From Pseudoflavonifractor phocaeensis (lineage in GTDB: Bacteria; Bacillota; Clostridia; Oscillospirales; Oscillospiraceae): a stretch of 64,000 bases of DNA. Positions 34,514-43,484 of the stretch are shown piece by piece; position 1 is the first letter of the stretch; each line of letters begins with the position of its first letter. The stretch is taken from assembly GCF_021531375.1 (NCBI RefSeq), contig NZ_JADYTU010000008.1:1-64000 (forward strand), read 5' to 3'. The position numbers were made by a program, and so were the translations under genes. Under the pieces are notes generated by a model. It was not told where the DNA came from and searched no databases. It saw only the letters and a list, made by a program, of their open reading frames with translations.

Positions 34514-36130
34514 TCAGCCCCACAAGCTGGTCAGCATGGGGATAACCTGCTTCTTCCGGGAGAGGATTTTGGGCAGGAAGGCGCAGTTGCCCTCCTTGCT
34601 GCGGATATGGAAGGCCTGACAGATATTGTCCTCGTCCCCCACGAACAGCAGCTGGGTGCCGTCCAGCAGCACGTCGGTGATCATCAGGAGCACCATATCC
34701 AGCTTATTTTTCCGCCGGTTCTCCCGCATGGCCTCCAGGAACTCGTCGGTGCGCTTCAGCAGGCGCTCAGAGTCCATACAGGTGATCTGGCTCACCGCCA
34801 GGTTGTGCCCGGCGATGTGGAACTCCTTATAATCAGTGCCCAGCATCGCCTCCACCGTCTTGTCGTCGCTGCAGGTGGCGGAGAAGATGGCCTGGCCCAG
34901 CTCCTCCAGAGAGACGTTGGCGATCCGGGCCATCCGGTTGGCCACGTCGATGTCCCGCTGGGTGCAGGTGGGCGACTTGAACATGACGGTATCGGACACG
35001 ATGGCCGCCGCCATGAGGCCGGCCATGGTCTCGGTGGGCATCAAGCCCTTTTCCTGGTACATCCCCGCCACGATGGTGGCCGTGCTGCCCACCGGCTCGT
35101 TGCGGACATAGATGGGGTTCTTGGTCTCAATATCGGCCAGCCGGTGATGGTCCACGATCTCCAGGATCTCCGCCTGCTCCAGACCCGCCACGGACTGGGC
35201 CCGCTCATTGTGGTCCATGAGGATCACCTGCTTCCGGCGGGGGCGCAGCAGGTGGAAACGGGACAGCATACCCACCACATGCTCATTCTCATCCAGAATG
35301 GGATAGGCGCGGAACCGGCTCTCCAGCACCTTGTTCTGCACGTCGTCGATGTAGTCCTCCAGGTGGAAATAGACCAGATCCTCGCTCTTGCAGATCCCGC
35401 TGATGGGCAGGGCTTGGCAGATCAGACGCACCGCCCGGTAAGCGTCAAAGGGGGTGGAGACGATGCAGGTCTCCGTCTCCTTCTCCAGCAGTTCCTGGCA
35501 CACCTCCGCCTGGCATACGATGACGCAGTTCACGTTCAGCTCCAGGGCCCGCTCGATCATGTCGGGCTGGTTGCCGCAGATGACGATGCTGTCCGGTTTT
35601 GAGAAGATCAGATTTTCCCGCCCGGTGGGGAGGGCGATGGTCACCTCGCCGGAGATCACGTCCTTCATCTCTCCGCTCTTGTTCAGGATCCTGCCTTCCA
35701 GTACGGACAAGAGGTTATAGACGGGAATCCCCGTTATGTACGGATCGCCTACCGAAGCCACGTCGCTGCTGGCCACATCTCCCGCCGAGATCGTGCCGTA
35801 CAGGGTGCCGTCCTCATTGCCAACCGGCAGGACGGAGATCTGATCCGACTGCATGGTCTGCCACGCGCGGCTGATGGTGGCAGCCGGAGACAAGATCGGC
35901 GGGGTATCATAATCCAGATCCTGGACCTGGGTGCGCAGATTGGTGATAAGCTGGGGGGGCTTTACCCCAAAACGTTCCAGCACGGCCTGGGTCTCGTCGC
36001 TGATCTGACCCAGACGGGCCGCCTGGTACCGGCGGTCCCCCAGGGCGTTTTTCAGCGCCGCGTATGCCATGGCCGAAACAATGGAATCCGTATCCGGATT
36101 GCGATGACCGGTAATATAGATCGTATCCAT
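34514..36130 (-). CDS. ppaC: Manganese-dependent inorganic pyrophosphatase with CBS and DRTGG domains
   Basis: Family II PPase of 538 residues. The N-terminal DHH part has GHRNPDTDSIVSAMAYA, then an inserted regulatory module of a CBS pair (from about 70) and a DRTGG-like domain (about 140-250), then the DHH part resumes with LMDHNERAQSV and VDHHRLAD, and ends with the DHHA2 domain with the SRRKQVIP motif. CBS-PPases are regulated by adenine nucleotides, a family property. GGAGTGGTCTG precedes the start. Confidence 0.93.
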   Translation of the reverse strand: MDTIYITGHRNPDTDSIVSAMAYAALKNALGDRRYQAARLGQISDETQAVLERFGVKPPQLITNLRTQVQDLDYDTPPILSPAATISRAWQTMQSDQISVLPVGNEDGTLYGTISAGDVASSDVASVGDPYITGIPVYNLLSVLEGRILNKSGEMKDVISGEVTIALPTGRENLIFSKPDSIVICGNQPDMIERALELNVNCVIVCQAEVCQELLEKETETCIVSTPFDAYRAVRLICQALPISGICKSEDLVYFHLEDYIDDVQNKVLESRFRAYPILDENEHVVGMLSRFHLLRPRRKQVILMDHNERAQSVAGLEQAEILEIVDHHRLADIETKNPIYVRNEPVGSTATIVAGMYQEKGLMPTETMAGLMAAAIVSDTVMFKSPTCTQRDIDVANRMARIANVSLEELGQAIFSATCSDDKTVEAMLGTDYKEFHIAGHNLAVSQITCMDSERLLKRTDEFLEAMRENRRKNKLDMVLLMITDVLLDGTQLLFVGDEDNICQAFHIRSKEGNCAFLPKILSRKKQVIPMLTSLWG

Positions 36131-36200
36131 CAGACCACTCCTTCAAAATCCTCCGCCGTCAGCCGCCCGCGGGGGCCGGGAAGAGGCTCTCTTTTCATCC

Positions 36201-36229
36201 AGTATAAAGCCTCCCGCCGGTCTTGGCAA
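36201..36229 (-). promoter_or_regulatory. Promoter of the pyrophosphatase gene
   Basis: Minus-strand TTGCCA (36229-36224), 17 bases, TATACT (36206-36201), about 70 bases before the start. Confidence 0.7.
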
Positions 36230-36346
36230 GGAAAAACTGGGAAGGTCCGCTTCTTTCCTTCCGGATTGGTTCCTTCTTCTGGCAACATCCTTTGGCCGAA
36301 GGATGCAAGCCAGACCCATCAGGCCGGAGCAGAAACATGCTCAGGC

Positions 36347-36505
36347 TTATTTGCAGTGGCAGCCGCCGTCACAGCCGCCGCAGGCGGAGCAGTCTCCCCC
36401 GCAATGTCCGCCGGACTTGTGGGATTTCCACAGGGACCGGACGGCCAGGGCCACCACCGCGACCAGCACCGCCAATACAATCACATTTCCCCAGATACCA
36501 GACAT
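36347..36505 (-). CDS. FeoB-associated Cys-rich membrane protein
   Basis: A 52-residue protein beginning MSGIWGNVIVLAVLVAVVAL: one membrane helix (about 7-23), a short basic stretch, and a tail with seven cysteines interspersed with Gly/His (CGGDC, CGGCDGGCHCK). This is the small Cys-rich protein typically found after feoB in Firmicutes; it may pass or sense iron at the membrane. AAAGGAGGACGTGACG precedes the ATG. It starts 20 bases after feoB and is the last gene of the feo operon. Confidence 0.9.
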   Translation of the reverse strand: MSGIWGNVIVLAVLVAVVALAVRSLWKSHKSGGHCGGDCSACGGCDGGCHCK

Positions 36506-36524
36506 CGTCACGTCCTCCTTTTTC

Positions 36525-38726
36525 TTACTTCGCAGCCGCGGCGGCCACAGAGGTCAGGTTATGGGTCTCATGTTCCCCCTGACAGCCCTTGCGCAGCAGC
36601 AGGTACAGGATGCCCACCAGGGCGGCGGCTGCCACCACGGTCCATAGGCTGAACGCCGCCTCACCGGTGATGAGGCCGCCCAGCTGGTAGACGATCATGG
36701 ACACCACATAGGCAAAGCCGCACATGTAGCCGATGGCGCCCAGGGTCCACTTGGTATTGTTCATCTCCCGCTTGATGGCGCCCATGGCCGCGAAGCAGGG
36801 AGCGCACAGCAGGTTGAAGATCATGAAGCTGTAAGCGGTGACGGCGCCGAAGTCCGCGCCGATGGCCATCCAGATGTCGTGGCTGTCCTCCAGCAGGTCG
36901 GCGCTGCCGGCATACTGGTACAGCACGCCGAAGGTGTTCACCACTTCCTCCTTGGCGATGAGGCCGGTGATGGTGGCCACGGTGGCCTTCCAGGCCATGT
37001 CGCCCATCCAGCCCAGGGGGTAGAAGATCCAGGCGATGGCGCTGCCGATGGCGGCCAGCAGGGATTCGTTGTTGTCCTCCACCGCGGCAAACCCAGCCTC
37101 CGTAAAGCCGTAGCCCTGGAGGAACCAGAGGATGATGGAGGAAAGCAGGATGATGGTGCCCGCCCGCTTGATGAAGGACCAGCCCCGCTCCCAGGTGGCC
37201 CGCAGCACGTTGCCCATGGAAGGCAGGTGGTAGGTGGGCAGCTCCATGACGAAGGGGGCGGGCTCCCCGGCGAAGGCCTTGAACTTTTTCAGCATGATGC
37301 CGGAGACAACCACGGCGGCGACGCCGATGAAGAAGGCGGAGGTGGCGACCCAGGGAGACTCGCCGAACACAGCCCCGGCGAACAGGCCGATGATGGGCAT
37401 TTTGGCGCCGCAGGGGATGAAGCCGGTGGTCATGATGGTCATCTTCCGGTCACGGTCCTGCTCGATGGTGCGGGAGGCCATGATGCCGGGGACGCCGCAG
37501 CCGGTAGCCACCAGCATGGGAATAAAGCTCTTGCCGGACAGGCCGAAGCGGCGGAAAATACGGTCCATGATGAAGGCCACACGGGCCATGTAGCCCACGT
37601 CCTCCAGAATGGCCAGCAGGAAGAACAGCACCAGCATCTGGGGCACAAAGCCCAGTACCGCGCCCACGCCGGCCACGATGCCGTCCATGATCAGGCCGTA
37701 CAGCCAGCCGCTGACGCCCAGAGCGGTCAGGATGCTGTCAAAGAAGCCGGGAACGATCTCACCGAACAGCACATCGTTGGCCCAGTCGGTGCCCATGGTG
37801 CCGATGGAGAAGGCATAACCGCCCATGGCGATGGAATAGATGCAGAACATGACCACCGCGAAGATGGGCAGGGCCAGGACGCGGTTGGTGACGATCCGGT
37901 CGATCTTGTCGGAGACGGAGAGACTGCCCTTGGGCGCCTTCTTCTTCACCGCCTTGGATACCACGCCGCTGATGTAGGCGTACCGCTGGTTGGTGATGAT
38001 GCTCTCCGCGTCGTCATCCAGCTCCCGCTCGCAGTCGGCGATGTGGGCCTCCAGGTGCTCGGACAGTTCCTTGTCCAGCTTCAGGTCCTCCAGGACCTTT
38101 TCATCCCGCTCGAAAATCTTGATGGCGTACCATCGGAGATACCGCTGGTCCACCCTGCCCTGGACAGACTCCTCAATATGGGCCAGGGCGTGCTCCACGC
38201 TGCCGGTGAACACATGGGGCAGCTCCCCAGCCTTGTGGCTTTGAGCCAGGGCCACAGCCGTTTCGGCCGCGGCCTGACCGCCCTCACCCTTCAAAGCGCT
38301 CATCTCCACCCCCCGGCAGCCCAGGGTCTTTCCCAGCTTTTCCAGGTCAATGGCGTCGCCGTTCTTCCGCACCAGGTCGATCATATTGACCGCCACCACA
38401 ACAGGCAGGCCCAGCTCGATGAGTTGGGTGGTGAGGTACAGGTTTCGCTCGATATTGGTGCCGTCCACGATGTTCAAAATGACATCGGGCTTCTCATTCA
38501 CCAGGTAGCTCCGGGCCACCACTTCCTCCAGAGTGTAGGGGGACAGGGAATAAATGCCGGGCAAGTCCTGGATGACGACATCCTTGTGCCCCTTCAGCTT
38601 CCCCTCCTTTTTCTCCACGGTGACGCCGGGCCAGTTGCCCACATACTGGTTGGAACCGGTCAGGGCGTTGAACAGGGTGGTCTTTCCGCAGTTGGGATTG
38701 CCTGCCAGCGCGATTTTGATATCCAT
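36525..38726 (-). CDS. feoB: Ferrous iron transporter FeoB
   Basis: A 733-residue Fe(II) transporter. The N-terminal G-domain shows GNPNCGKTT (G1), switch region NWPGVTVEKKEG, DLPGIYSLSPYTLEE (G3) and NMIDLV (G4). The membrane domain includes the Gate repeats, with GCGVPGIMASRTIEQDRDRKMTIMTTGFIPCGAKMPII and the conserved Cys residues. A C-terminal Ala-rich tail ends it. A DtxR-like inverted repeat lies 19 bases upstream. Confidence 0.97.
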   Translation of the reverse strand: MDIKIALAGNPNCGKTTLFNALTGSNQYVGNWPGVTVEKKEGKLKGHKDVVIQDLPGIYSLSPYTLEEVVARSYLVNEKPDVILNIVDGTNIERNLYLTTQLIELGLPVVVAVNMIDLVRKNGDAIDLEKLGKTLGCRGVEMSALKGEGGQAAAETAVALAQSHKAGELPHVFTGSVEHALAHIEESVQGRVDQRYLRWYAIKIFERDEKVLEDLKLDKELSEHLEAHIADCERELDDDAESIITNQRYAYISGVVSKAVKKKAPKGSLSVSDKIDRIVTNRVLALPIFAVVMFCIYSIAMGGYAFSIGTMGTDWANDVLFGEIVPGFFDSILTALGVSGWLYGLIMDGIVAGVGAVLGFVPQMLVLFFLLAILEDVGYMARVAFIMDRIFRRFGLSGKSFIPMLVATGCGVPGIMASRTIEQDRDRKMTIMTTGFIPCGAKMPIIGLFAGAVFGESPWVATSAFFIGVAAVVVSGIMLKKFKAFAGEPAPFVMELPTYHLPSMGNVLRATWERGWSFIKRAGTIILLSSIILWFLQGYGFTEAGFAAVEDNNESLLAAIGSAIAWIFYPLGWMGDMAWKATVATITGLIAKEEVVNTFGVLYQYAGSADLLEDSHDIWMAIGADFGAVTAYSFMIFNLLCAPCFAAMGAIKREMNNTKWTLGAIGYMCGFAYVVSMIVYQLGGLITGEAAFSLWTVVAAAALVGILYLLLRKGCQGEHETHNLTSVAAAAAK

Positions 38727-38744
38727 GGTTCTCTCCTTCCACTT

Positions 38745-38760
38745 GTTAGTTACGGCTAAC
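38745..38760. promoter_or_regulatory. Putative metal-regulator operator before feoB
   Basis: GTTAGTTACGGCTAAC, an inverted repeat of GTTAG and CTAAC with 6 bases between, identical in form to the sites before feoA. Confidence 0.75.
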
Positions 38761-38798
38761 TTATTTTCTTAAAAATTGACGGCATGCGCCCGCCATTC

Positions 38799-39020
38799 TT
38801 ACTGCACTTCGATCATTTCCGCGTCGGCTTTGCGGACACTCAGTTCATAGCCCCGAACGTTCAGTTCCATGGGGTCCCCCAGAGGGGCGACCTTGCGTAC
38901 GAAGATCTCCACACCCTTGGTAATCCCCATGTCCATGATCCGCCGCTTGACAGGGCCTCCCCCATGGAGCTTCACCACGGTGACTGTCTGACCAACCTTC
39001 ACATCCTTCAGTGTCTTCAT
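38799..39020 (-). CDS. feoA: FeoA domain protein (second copy)
   Basis: A 73-residue SH3-like protein: VGQTVTVVKLHGGGPVKRRIMDMGITKGVEIFVRKVAPLGDPMELNVRGYELSVRKADAEMIEV. The RRIMDMGIT and ELNVRGYELSVRK signatures are complete, so this is the more typical FeoA of the pair. It likely contacts FeoB at the membrane. It is 12 bases downstream of the first FeoA. Confidence 0.94.
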   Translation of the reverse strand: MKTLKDVKVGQTVTVVKLHGGGPVKRRIMDMGITKGVEIFVRKVAPLGDPMELNVRGYELSVRKADAEMIEVQ

Positions 39021-39032
39021 TCTGCTTCCTCC

Positions 39033-39245
39033 TCAAATCATAATACGGTTCGCCATCGTCTTATCCAGTGCGATCCGGCTGTCCTTCACCTGTACGATCA
39101 GATTCCCAGCAATCTCACTCACCACCGTTACGTCACTGTCCACCACAAAGCCCAGACCCGCCAGATGCTGGCGGACCTCGTCCTTACCGGAAATCTTACG
39201 AACGGTGACGATCTCGCCCGTTTTCGCCATTGTCAACGGCATCAT
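39033..39245 (-). CDS. feoA: FeoA domain protein (first copy)
   Basis: A 70-residue FeoA-like protein: VRKISGKDEVRQHLAGLGFVVDSDVTVVSEIAGNLIVQVKDSRIALDKTMANRIMI. It shares the fold but has a different tail, and its ISGKDEVRQHL differs from the second copy. GGGGAGGCGAAAGC precedes ATG 39245. It is the first gene of a feoA-feoA-feoB-Cys-rich operon. Confidence 0.92.
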   Translation of the reverse strand: MMPLTMAKTGEIVTVRKISGKDEVRQHLAGLGFVVDSDVTVVSEIAGNLIVQVKDSRIALDKTMANRIMI

Positions 39246-39264
39246 GCTTTCGCCTCCCCAAGCA

Positions 39265-39359
39265 GTTAGTTAATGCTAACTTTTATTCAAAAAACATAGG
39301 TTAGCACTCTCTAACCCATAAATCGGCTTTAGTTTACCACTGCTAACTCTCTGTGTCAA
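39265..39359 (-). promoter_or_regulatory. feo operon promoter with three GTTAG-N6-CTAAC operators
   Basis: Minus-strand promoter TTGACA (39359-39354), 17-base spacer, TAAACT (39336-39331). Three inverted repeats surround it: GTTTA-N6-CTAAC at 39332-39347, inside the spacer and -10; GGTTAG-N6-CTAACC at 39299-39316, just after the start of transcription; GTTAG-N6-CTAAC at 39265-39280, near the ribosome-binding site. This is the geometry of a repressor. The sites resemble DtxR/IdeR/MntR-family boxes, so Fe(II)-dependent repression is likely; no regulator gene is in the window. Confidence 0.8.
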
Positions 39360-39432
39360 GCCTGCCTTTTAAAAAAATTTGCAAACTCGGTTTAACTATG
39401 CAACCCCGCAAACAGGACGTTGCGTTTAAATA

Positions 39433-39478
39433 AAACCTCCAAACTGAGTAATTTTATCTTACATCAGTTTGAAGGTTT
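39433..39478. terminator. Hairpin between feo and the integrase remnant
   Basis: AAACCTCCAAACTGA (39433-39447) and TCAGTTTGAAGGTTT (39464-39478) are inverted with one mismatch, 16 bases apart. No clear partner gene; possibly an element end or terminator. The rest of 39360-39600 shows no coding signal. Confidence 0.45.
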
Positions 39479-39601
39479 ACACAAACATTGGGATACTACC
39501 TGATTCTCTGTTTTACTCTTCAGCCATGCCTTTTTCCACTTCGTCACAAACCATTCTAACAACGAAATTAGCATCATGTCTGCATTTGGAAATGATATAC
39601 C

Positions 39602-39784
39602 CACGCCAGCTTGCTGATTGATATGGGCTGCACACCGCTTCTGGTTGCGGAACGCTTGGGACATGAAAGGGTACAAACTACCATGGAAACCTACAGCCAT
39701 CTGTACCCGAACAAGCAGACCGAAGTAGCCGATCAGCTTGATATGATGGCCACAAAAGACGATGGCTACGAAAAAATCGGTTGA
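39602..39784 (+). pseudogene. Tyrosine integrase, C-terminal remnant
   Basis: A 60-codon open stretch reading HASLLIDMGCTPLLVAER, then LGHERVQTTMETYSHLYPN and a short tail, then a stop. It contains the last part of a tyrosine recombinase catalytic domain: the GH of box II and the nucleophilic Tyr in ETYSHLYP. There is no start and no upstream integrase sequence. It lies directly downstream of, and convergent with, the glutaminase-less GMP synthase, the same place that the intact integrase module takes relative to guaA at 53542. Confidence 0.85.
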
Positions 39785-39801
39785 TGTAGCCATTTTGTAG
39801 C

Positions 39802-39853
39802 CAGTAAAAAACAAGAATCCCGAAAACCCCTGTATTTTCAAGGGTTTTCGGGA
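39802..39853 (-). terminator. Terminator after the GMP-synthase-like gene
   Basis: TCCCGAAAACCC / GGGTTTTCGGGA with a 12-base loop; on the minus strand TTCTTGTTTTTT follows. Confidence 0.88.
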
Positions 39854-39872
39854 CTCGAAAGACTAAATTAAC

Positions 39873-40853
39873 TTACTCCCATTCGATGGTCCCGGTGGGC
39901 TTGGGCGTCAGGTCATAAAGCACCCGGTTGACACCGGGGACCTCACTGGTGATGCGGGCGGTGATATGCTGAAGCAGCGCGAAGGGGACATCCTCCACGG
40001 TGGCGGTCATGGCGTCCCGGGTATTGACGGCACGGATGATGACCGGCCAGTCATAGCTGCGTTTGTCATCCTTCACACCGGTGGACTTGAAGTCGGGCAC
40101 CACGGTGAAATACTGCCACACCTTGCCCTCCAGGCCGTTCTTGGCAAACTCCTCGCGCAGGATGGCGTCGGACTCCCGCACCGCCTCCAGCCGGTCGCGG
40201 GTAATGGCGCCCAGGCAGCGAACGCCCAGACCGGGACCGGGGAAGGGCTGACGGAACACCATGCCGTCGGGCAGGCCCAGAGCCTTGCCCACCACGCGCA
40301 CCTCGTCCTTGAAGAGGAACTTCAGCGGCTCCACCAGTTCAAACTTCAGGTCCTCGGGCAGACCGCCCACGTTGTGATGGGCCTTGACCGGGCCGGACTC
40401 CAGAATATCAGGGTAGATGGTGCCCTGAGCCAGGAACTCGATGCCCTCCAGCTTTCTGGCTTCCTCCTCAAAGATACGGATGAACTCCGCGCCGATGATC
40501 TTGCGCTTGCGCTCCGGCTCCTCAACTCCGGCCAGCTTGTCCAGGAAGCGGTCCACCGCATCCACATAGACCAGGTTGGCGTCCATCTGGTCCCGGAAGA
40601 CCTCCACCACCTGCTCCGGCTCGCCCTTTCGCAGCAGGCCGTGGTTCACATGGACGCAGGTCAGCTGCTTGCCCACCGCCTTGATGAGCAGCGCGGCCAC
40701 CACAGAGCTGTCCACGCCGCCGGACAGGGCCAGCAGCACCTTCTTGTCCCCGATTTGCGCCCGCAGCTGCTTCAGCTGTTCTTCGATAAAGGCGTCAGCC
40801 AGAGCCTGAGTGGTGATGCGCTCCATGGTCTCCGGACGTTTGTTGTTCTCCAT
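39873..40853 (-). CDS. GMP synthase ATP-pyrophosphatase subunit without glutaminase domain
   Basis: A 326-residue protein that is a complete GuaA C-terminal half: the PP-loop [10 protein letters not shown] at 41-50, [19 protein letters not shown], the [13 protein letters not shown] motif, [27 protein letters not shown] and the dimerisation domain ending TGTIEWE. GATase motifs are missing. It has its own ribosome-binding site (GGAGGGAACGAT) so it is not a simple truncation. In archaea GMPS is split into two genes, but no separate glutaminase is next to it; it may use free ammonia. A full-length guaA is 13 kb away. Confidence 0.9.
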   Translation of the reverse strand: MENNKRPETMERITTQALADAFIEEQLKQLRAQIGDKKVLLALSGGVDSSVVAALLIKAVGKQLTCVHVNHGLLRKGEPEQVVEVFRDQMDANLVYVDAVDRFLDKLAGVEEPERKRKIIGAEFIRIFEEEARKLEGIEFLAQGTIYPDILESGPVKAHHNVGGLPEDLKFELVEPLKFLFKDEVRVVGKALGLPDGMVFRQPFPGPGLGVRCLGAITRDRLEAVRESDAILREEFAKNGLEGKVWQYFTVVPDFKSTGVKDDKRSYDWPVIIRAVNTRDAMTATVEDVPFALLQHITARITSEVPGVNRVLYDLTPKPTGTIEWE

Positions 40854-41054
40854 ATCGTTCCCTCCATCAATGAAAAATAGGTTACAGATGGGGACATTAT
40901 AACGGTTTTTTCGTCAAAATGCAAGTACTGATGCACAAGCCCCCGGAACCGCGCAGGTCCGGCATCCCATACAGCCCAGGTCTCCCCCGCCCCGGACCAC
41001 CGTGGGGACGGATGTGCTCCCCTCGATCCCAACGTCTAATTTTTTCTAAAAAGA

Positions 41055-41083
41055 TTGAGATATTTGAAAAAAAGGAATATAAT
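41055..41083 (+). promoter_or_regulatory. Promoter of the folate operon
   Basis: TTGAGA (41055-41060), 17-base spacer, TATAAT (41078-41083), about 52 bases before folC. Confidence 0.85.
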
Positions 41084-41134
41084 GCTCTTTGTATCATACC
41101 AAGAGACGATTCGGTTGTCTCGGATAGGAGTAAT

Positions 41135-42433
41135 ATGAATTACACGGAAGCAAGAGTATATTTGGATGAAGTTTCCAAATACGGAAGTGTACTTGGCTTG
41201 GAGAGTATGAAAGAACTGCTTAGCAGACTTGGTAATCCCCAGGACAGCTTGAAATTCATTCACATTTCCGGAACCAATGGGAAGGGGTCTGTGCTGGCGT
41301 ATCTTTCAACCATATTATCCGGCGCAGGCTACCGAACGGGGAGATACATCTCCCCCACGCTGTTTTCTTACCGGGAACGGATCCAGGTCGATGAGGCGTA
41401 CATCGAGAAGGATTCCCTGGCCCGCCATGTGACGGCCATCGCGGAAGCAGCGGAAGATATGAAGGCAAACCATCTGGGAAGCCCCACCGCCTTTGAGATC
41501 GAGACCGCGTTGGCATTTCTCTATTTCAAGGAAAAGAACTGTGACATCGTGACGCTGGAAACCGGAATGGGCGGCGCTCTGGACGCCACCAACGTCATCC
41601 GTACCTCCGTGCTGGAGGTGATCGCCTCCGTCAGCATGGATCACATGGACTGTCTGGGCGACACGCTGGAGAAGATCGCCCGGCAGAAGGCGGGGATCAT
41701 CAAGCCCCACACAAAGGTGGCCTCCGCCGCCCAGCTGCCGGAAGCCGCCTGGGTCATTGCGGAGACCTGCGAGAAAAACGGCTGCTCCTGCCGGACGGTG
41801 GACCCGGCGCAGATCACAGACGTCTGCTATGGATATGAGACGCAAACTTTCTCTTACAAGACATGGAGCAATGTGAAGATCAGTCTGGCGGGGAGCTATC
41901 AGATCCTCAACGCGGCCCTGGCCCTGGAGGCCGTGGAGGCCCTGCGCGAACTCGGCTACCGCCTTTCCGATGACCAGGTTTATCAGGGATTTCTCAACAC
42001 CCATTGGCGCGGCCGGTTCACCCTGCTGCAAAAAGATCCGGCGGTCATCATCGACGGAGCCCACAACCCGGGCGCTGCCCAGGAGCTGCGCCGCTCCCTG
42101 GAGCTCTATTTCCCCGGAAAAAAACTCCACTACATCATGGGCATGTTCAAGGACAAGGACTATGACAAAGTGATCGAATTGACCGCGCCTCTGGCGGAGC
42201 ACATCATCACGGTAGAGACGCCCAACAACCCCAGAGCTCTCCCAGCACACGCGCTGAAAGAAGCGGTGGCCAAGGTAAATCCCTCTGTGGAGGCGGCGGG
42301 AAGCATCGCCGAAGCGGTGAAAAAGGCCCTGGACCAGGCAAAGAAAGAGGACGCCATCATTATTTTCGGCTCCCTGTCCTTCTTAGGCGAGGCGGAAAAG
42401 GCAGTTCAGAGCGGAGGGAACAACCATGGATAA
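41135..42433 (+). CDS. folC: Bifunctional dihydrofolate synthase / folylpolyglutamate synthase
   Basis: A 432-residue Mur-ligase-like enzyme that adds glutamate to dihydropteroate and extends tetrahydrofolate polyglutamates. Visible motifs are the P-loop [63 protein letters not shown], and [29 protein letters not shown] 41135 is preceded by GGAG; the frame extension to 40919 lies before the promoter. First gene of a five-gene folate operon. Confidence 0.95.
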   Translation: MNYTEARVYLDEVSKYGSVLGLESMKELLSRLGNPQDSLKFIHISGTNGKGSVLAYLSTILSGAGYRTGRYISPTLFSYRERIQVDEAYIEKDSLARHVTAIAEAAEDMKANHLGSPTAFEIETALAFLYFKEKNCDIVTLETGMGGALDATNVIRTSVLEVIASVSMDHMDCLGDTLEKIARQKAGIIKPHTKVASAAQLPEAAWVIAETCEKNGCSCRTVDPAQITDVCYGYETQTFSYKTWSNVKISLAGSYQILNAALALEAVEALRELGYRLSDDQVYQGFLNTHWRGRFTLLQKDPAVIIDGAHNPGAAQELRRSLELYFPGKKLHYIMGMFKDKDYDKVIELTAPLAEHIITVETPNNPRALPAHALKEAVAKVNPSVEAAGSIAEAVKKALDQAKKEDAIIIFGSLSFLGEAEKAVQSGGNNHG

Positions 42434-42983
42434 AGAAAAGATCATGGAAGGCGTGCGGCTGATTCTGGATGGGATCGGCGAAGACATTACCAGAGAAGGA
42501 CTTCTGGAGACCCCGGACCGCATCGCCAGAATGTACGAGGAGCTGGCCGGAGGTTATACCGACGACGCAGCCAAGCACCTGCAGAAGAGATTCCATGTGG
42601 ACAACAACGACATGGTCATCGAAAAGGACATCCATTTCTACTCCTTCTGCGAGCATCACATGCTGCCCTTTTACGGAACGGCGGCCATCGCCTACATCCC
42701 CAACGGCGAAGTGGTGGGTCTGAGCAAGATCGCCAGAACGCTGGAGGTCTACGCCAAGCGGTTCCAGCTGCAAGAACGGCTGACCGCCCAGATCGCCGAC
42801 GTTTTCATGCAAGAGCTGAATCCCCAGGGCGTCATGGTCCTCATTGAAGCGGAGCATATGTGCATGACCATGCGGGGCATCAAGAAGCCGGGAACCAAGA
42901 CCGTCACCGTGGTCACCCGGGGCGTATTCGACGGGAACGAAACCCTCCAGAACAGCTTCTACCGGATGCTGGAGCGGAGATAA
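42426..42983 (+). CDS. folE: GTP cyclohydrolase I
   Basis: FolE makes 7,8-dihydroneopterin triphosphate from GTP. The 185-residue protein contains the zinc ligand [11 protein letters not shown], the [30 protein letters not shown] block and [11 protein letters not shown] with the second Cys ligand. It overlaps folC by eight bases. Confidence 0.97.
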   Translation: MDKEKIMEGVRLILDGIGEDITREGLLETPDRIARMYEELAGGYTDDAAKHLQKRFHVDNNDMVIEKDIHFYSFCEHHMLPFYGTAAIAYIPNGEVVGLSKIARTLEVYAKRFQLQERLTAQIADVFMQELNPQGVMVLIEAEHMCMTMRGIKKPGTKTVTVVTRGVFDGNETLQNSFYRMLERR

Positions 42984-42986
42984 TTG

Positions 42987-43469
42987 ATGGAGCGGGTCAA
43001 TCAGATCTGCCGCCATCCCCTCTGGACGGAAAGCGTGGACAAGATCCGGGAGCTGGAGCGGGACCGGATCTTCTGCAAGCACGACGTCGCCCACTGTCTG
43101 GATGTGGCCAGGATCGCCTACATTGAGAATCTGGAGCGTGGTCTGGAGATCCCCAAAGAGCGGATCTACGCGGCTGCCCTGCTCCATGATATCGGACGGC
43201 ACCTGCAGTACCTGGAGGGGCTCCCCCACGATCGGGGAAGCGCCATGGTGGCAGAGACTATCTTAGTAGACTGCGGATTTTCACAGGACGAGCGGGAGGA
43301 GATCCTCTCCGCCATTCTGCAGCATAGGACTCAGGAGACCAAAACAAAAGAAGACCTGGCGGGGCTTCTCTACCGGGCGGATAAGGCTTCCCGAAGCTGT
43401 CTGTTTTGTCAGGCCCAGAAAGCATGCAACTGGAGCCAGGAAAAGAAAAATCTCACCCTAAAGGGATAA
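42987..43469 (+). CDS. HD-domain phosphohydrolase in the folate operon
   Basis: A 160-residue HD protein: KHDVAHCLDVARIA (HD motif His), AAALLHDIGRH (HD pair) and AILQHRTQ (distal His). A C-terminal CLFCQAQKAC cysteine cluster follows. The TTG at 42984 is adjacent but ATG 42987 is preferred. It lies between folE and folP, so it may be the otherwise missing dihydroneopterin triphosphate phosphohydrolase of the pathway; that is inference, since the known enzyme for this step (NudB/FolQ) is a Nudix protein. Confidence 0.85.
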   Translation: MERVNQICRHPLWTESVDKIRELERDRIFCKHDVAHCLDVARIAYIENLERGLEIPKERIYAAALLHDIGRHLQYLEGLPHDRGSAMVAETILVDCGFSQDEREEILSAILQHRTQETKTKEDLAGLLYRADKASRSCLFCQAQKACNWSQEKKNLTLKG

Positions 43470-43484
43470 GAATGGGAGCGCAAA

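Noticed and set aside
39464-39841. 125-codon minus-strand frame over the integrase remnant
   Set aside because: It is antisense to the integrase tail and shows no motif or ribosome-binding site.
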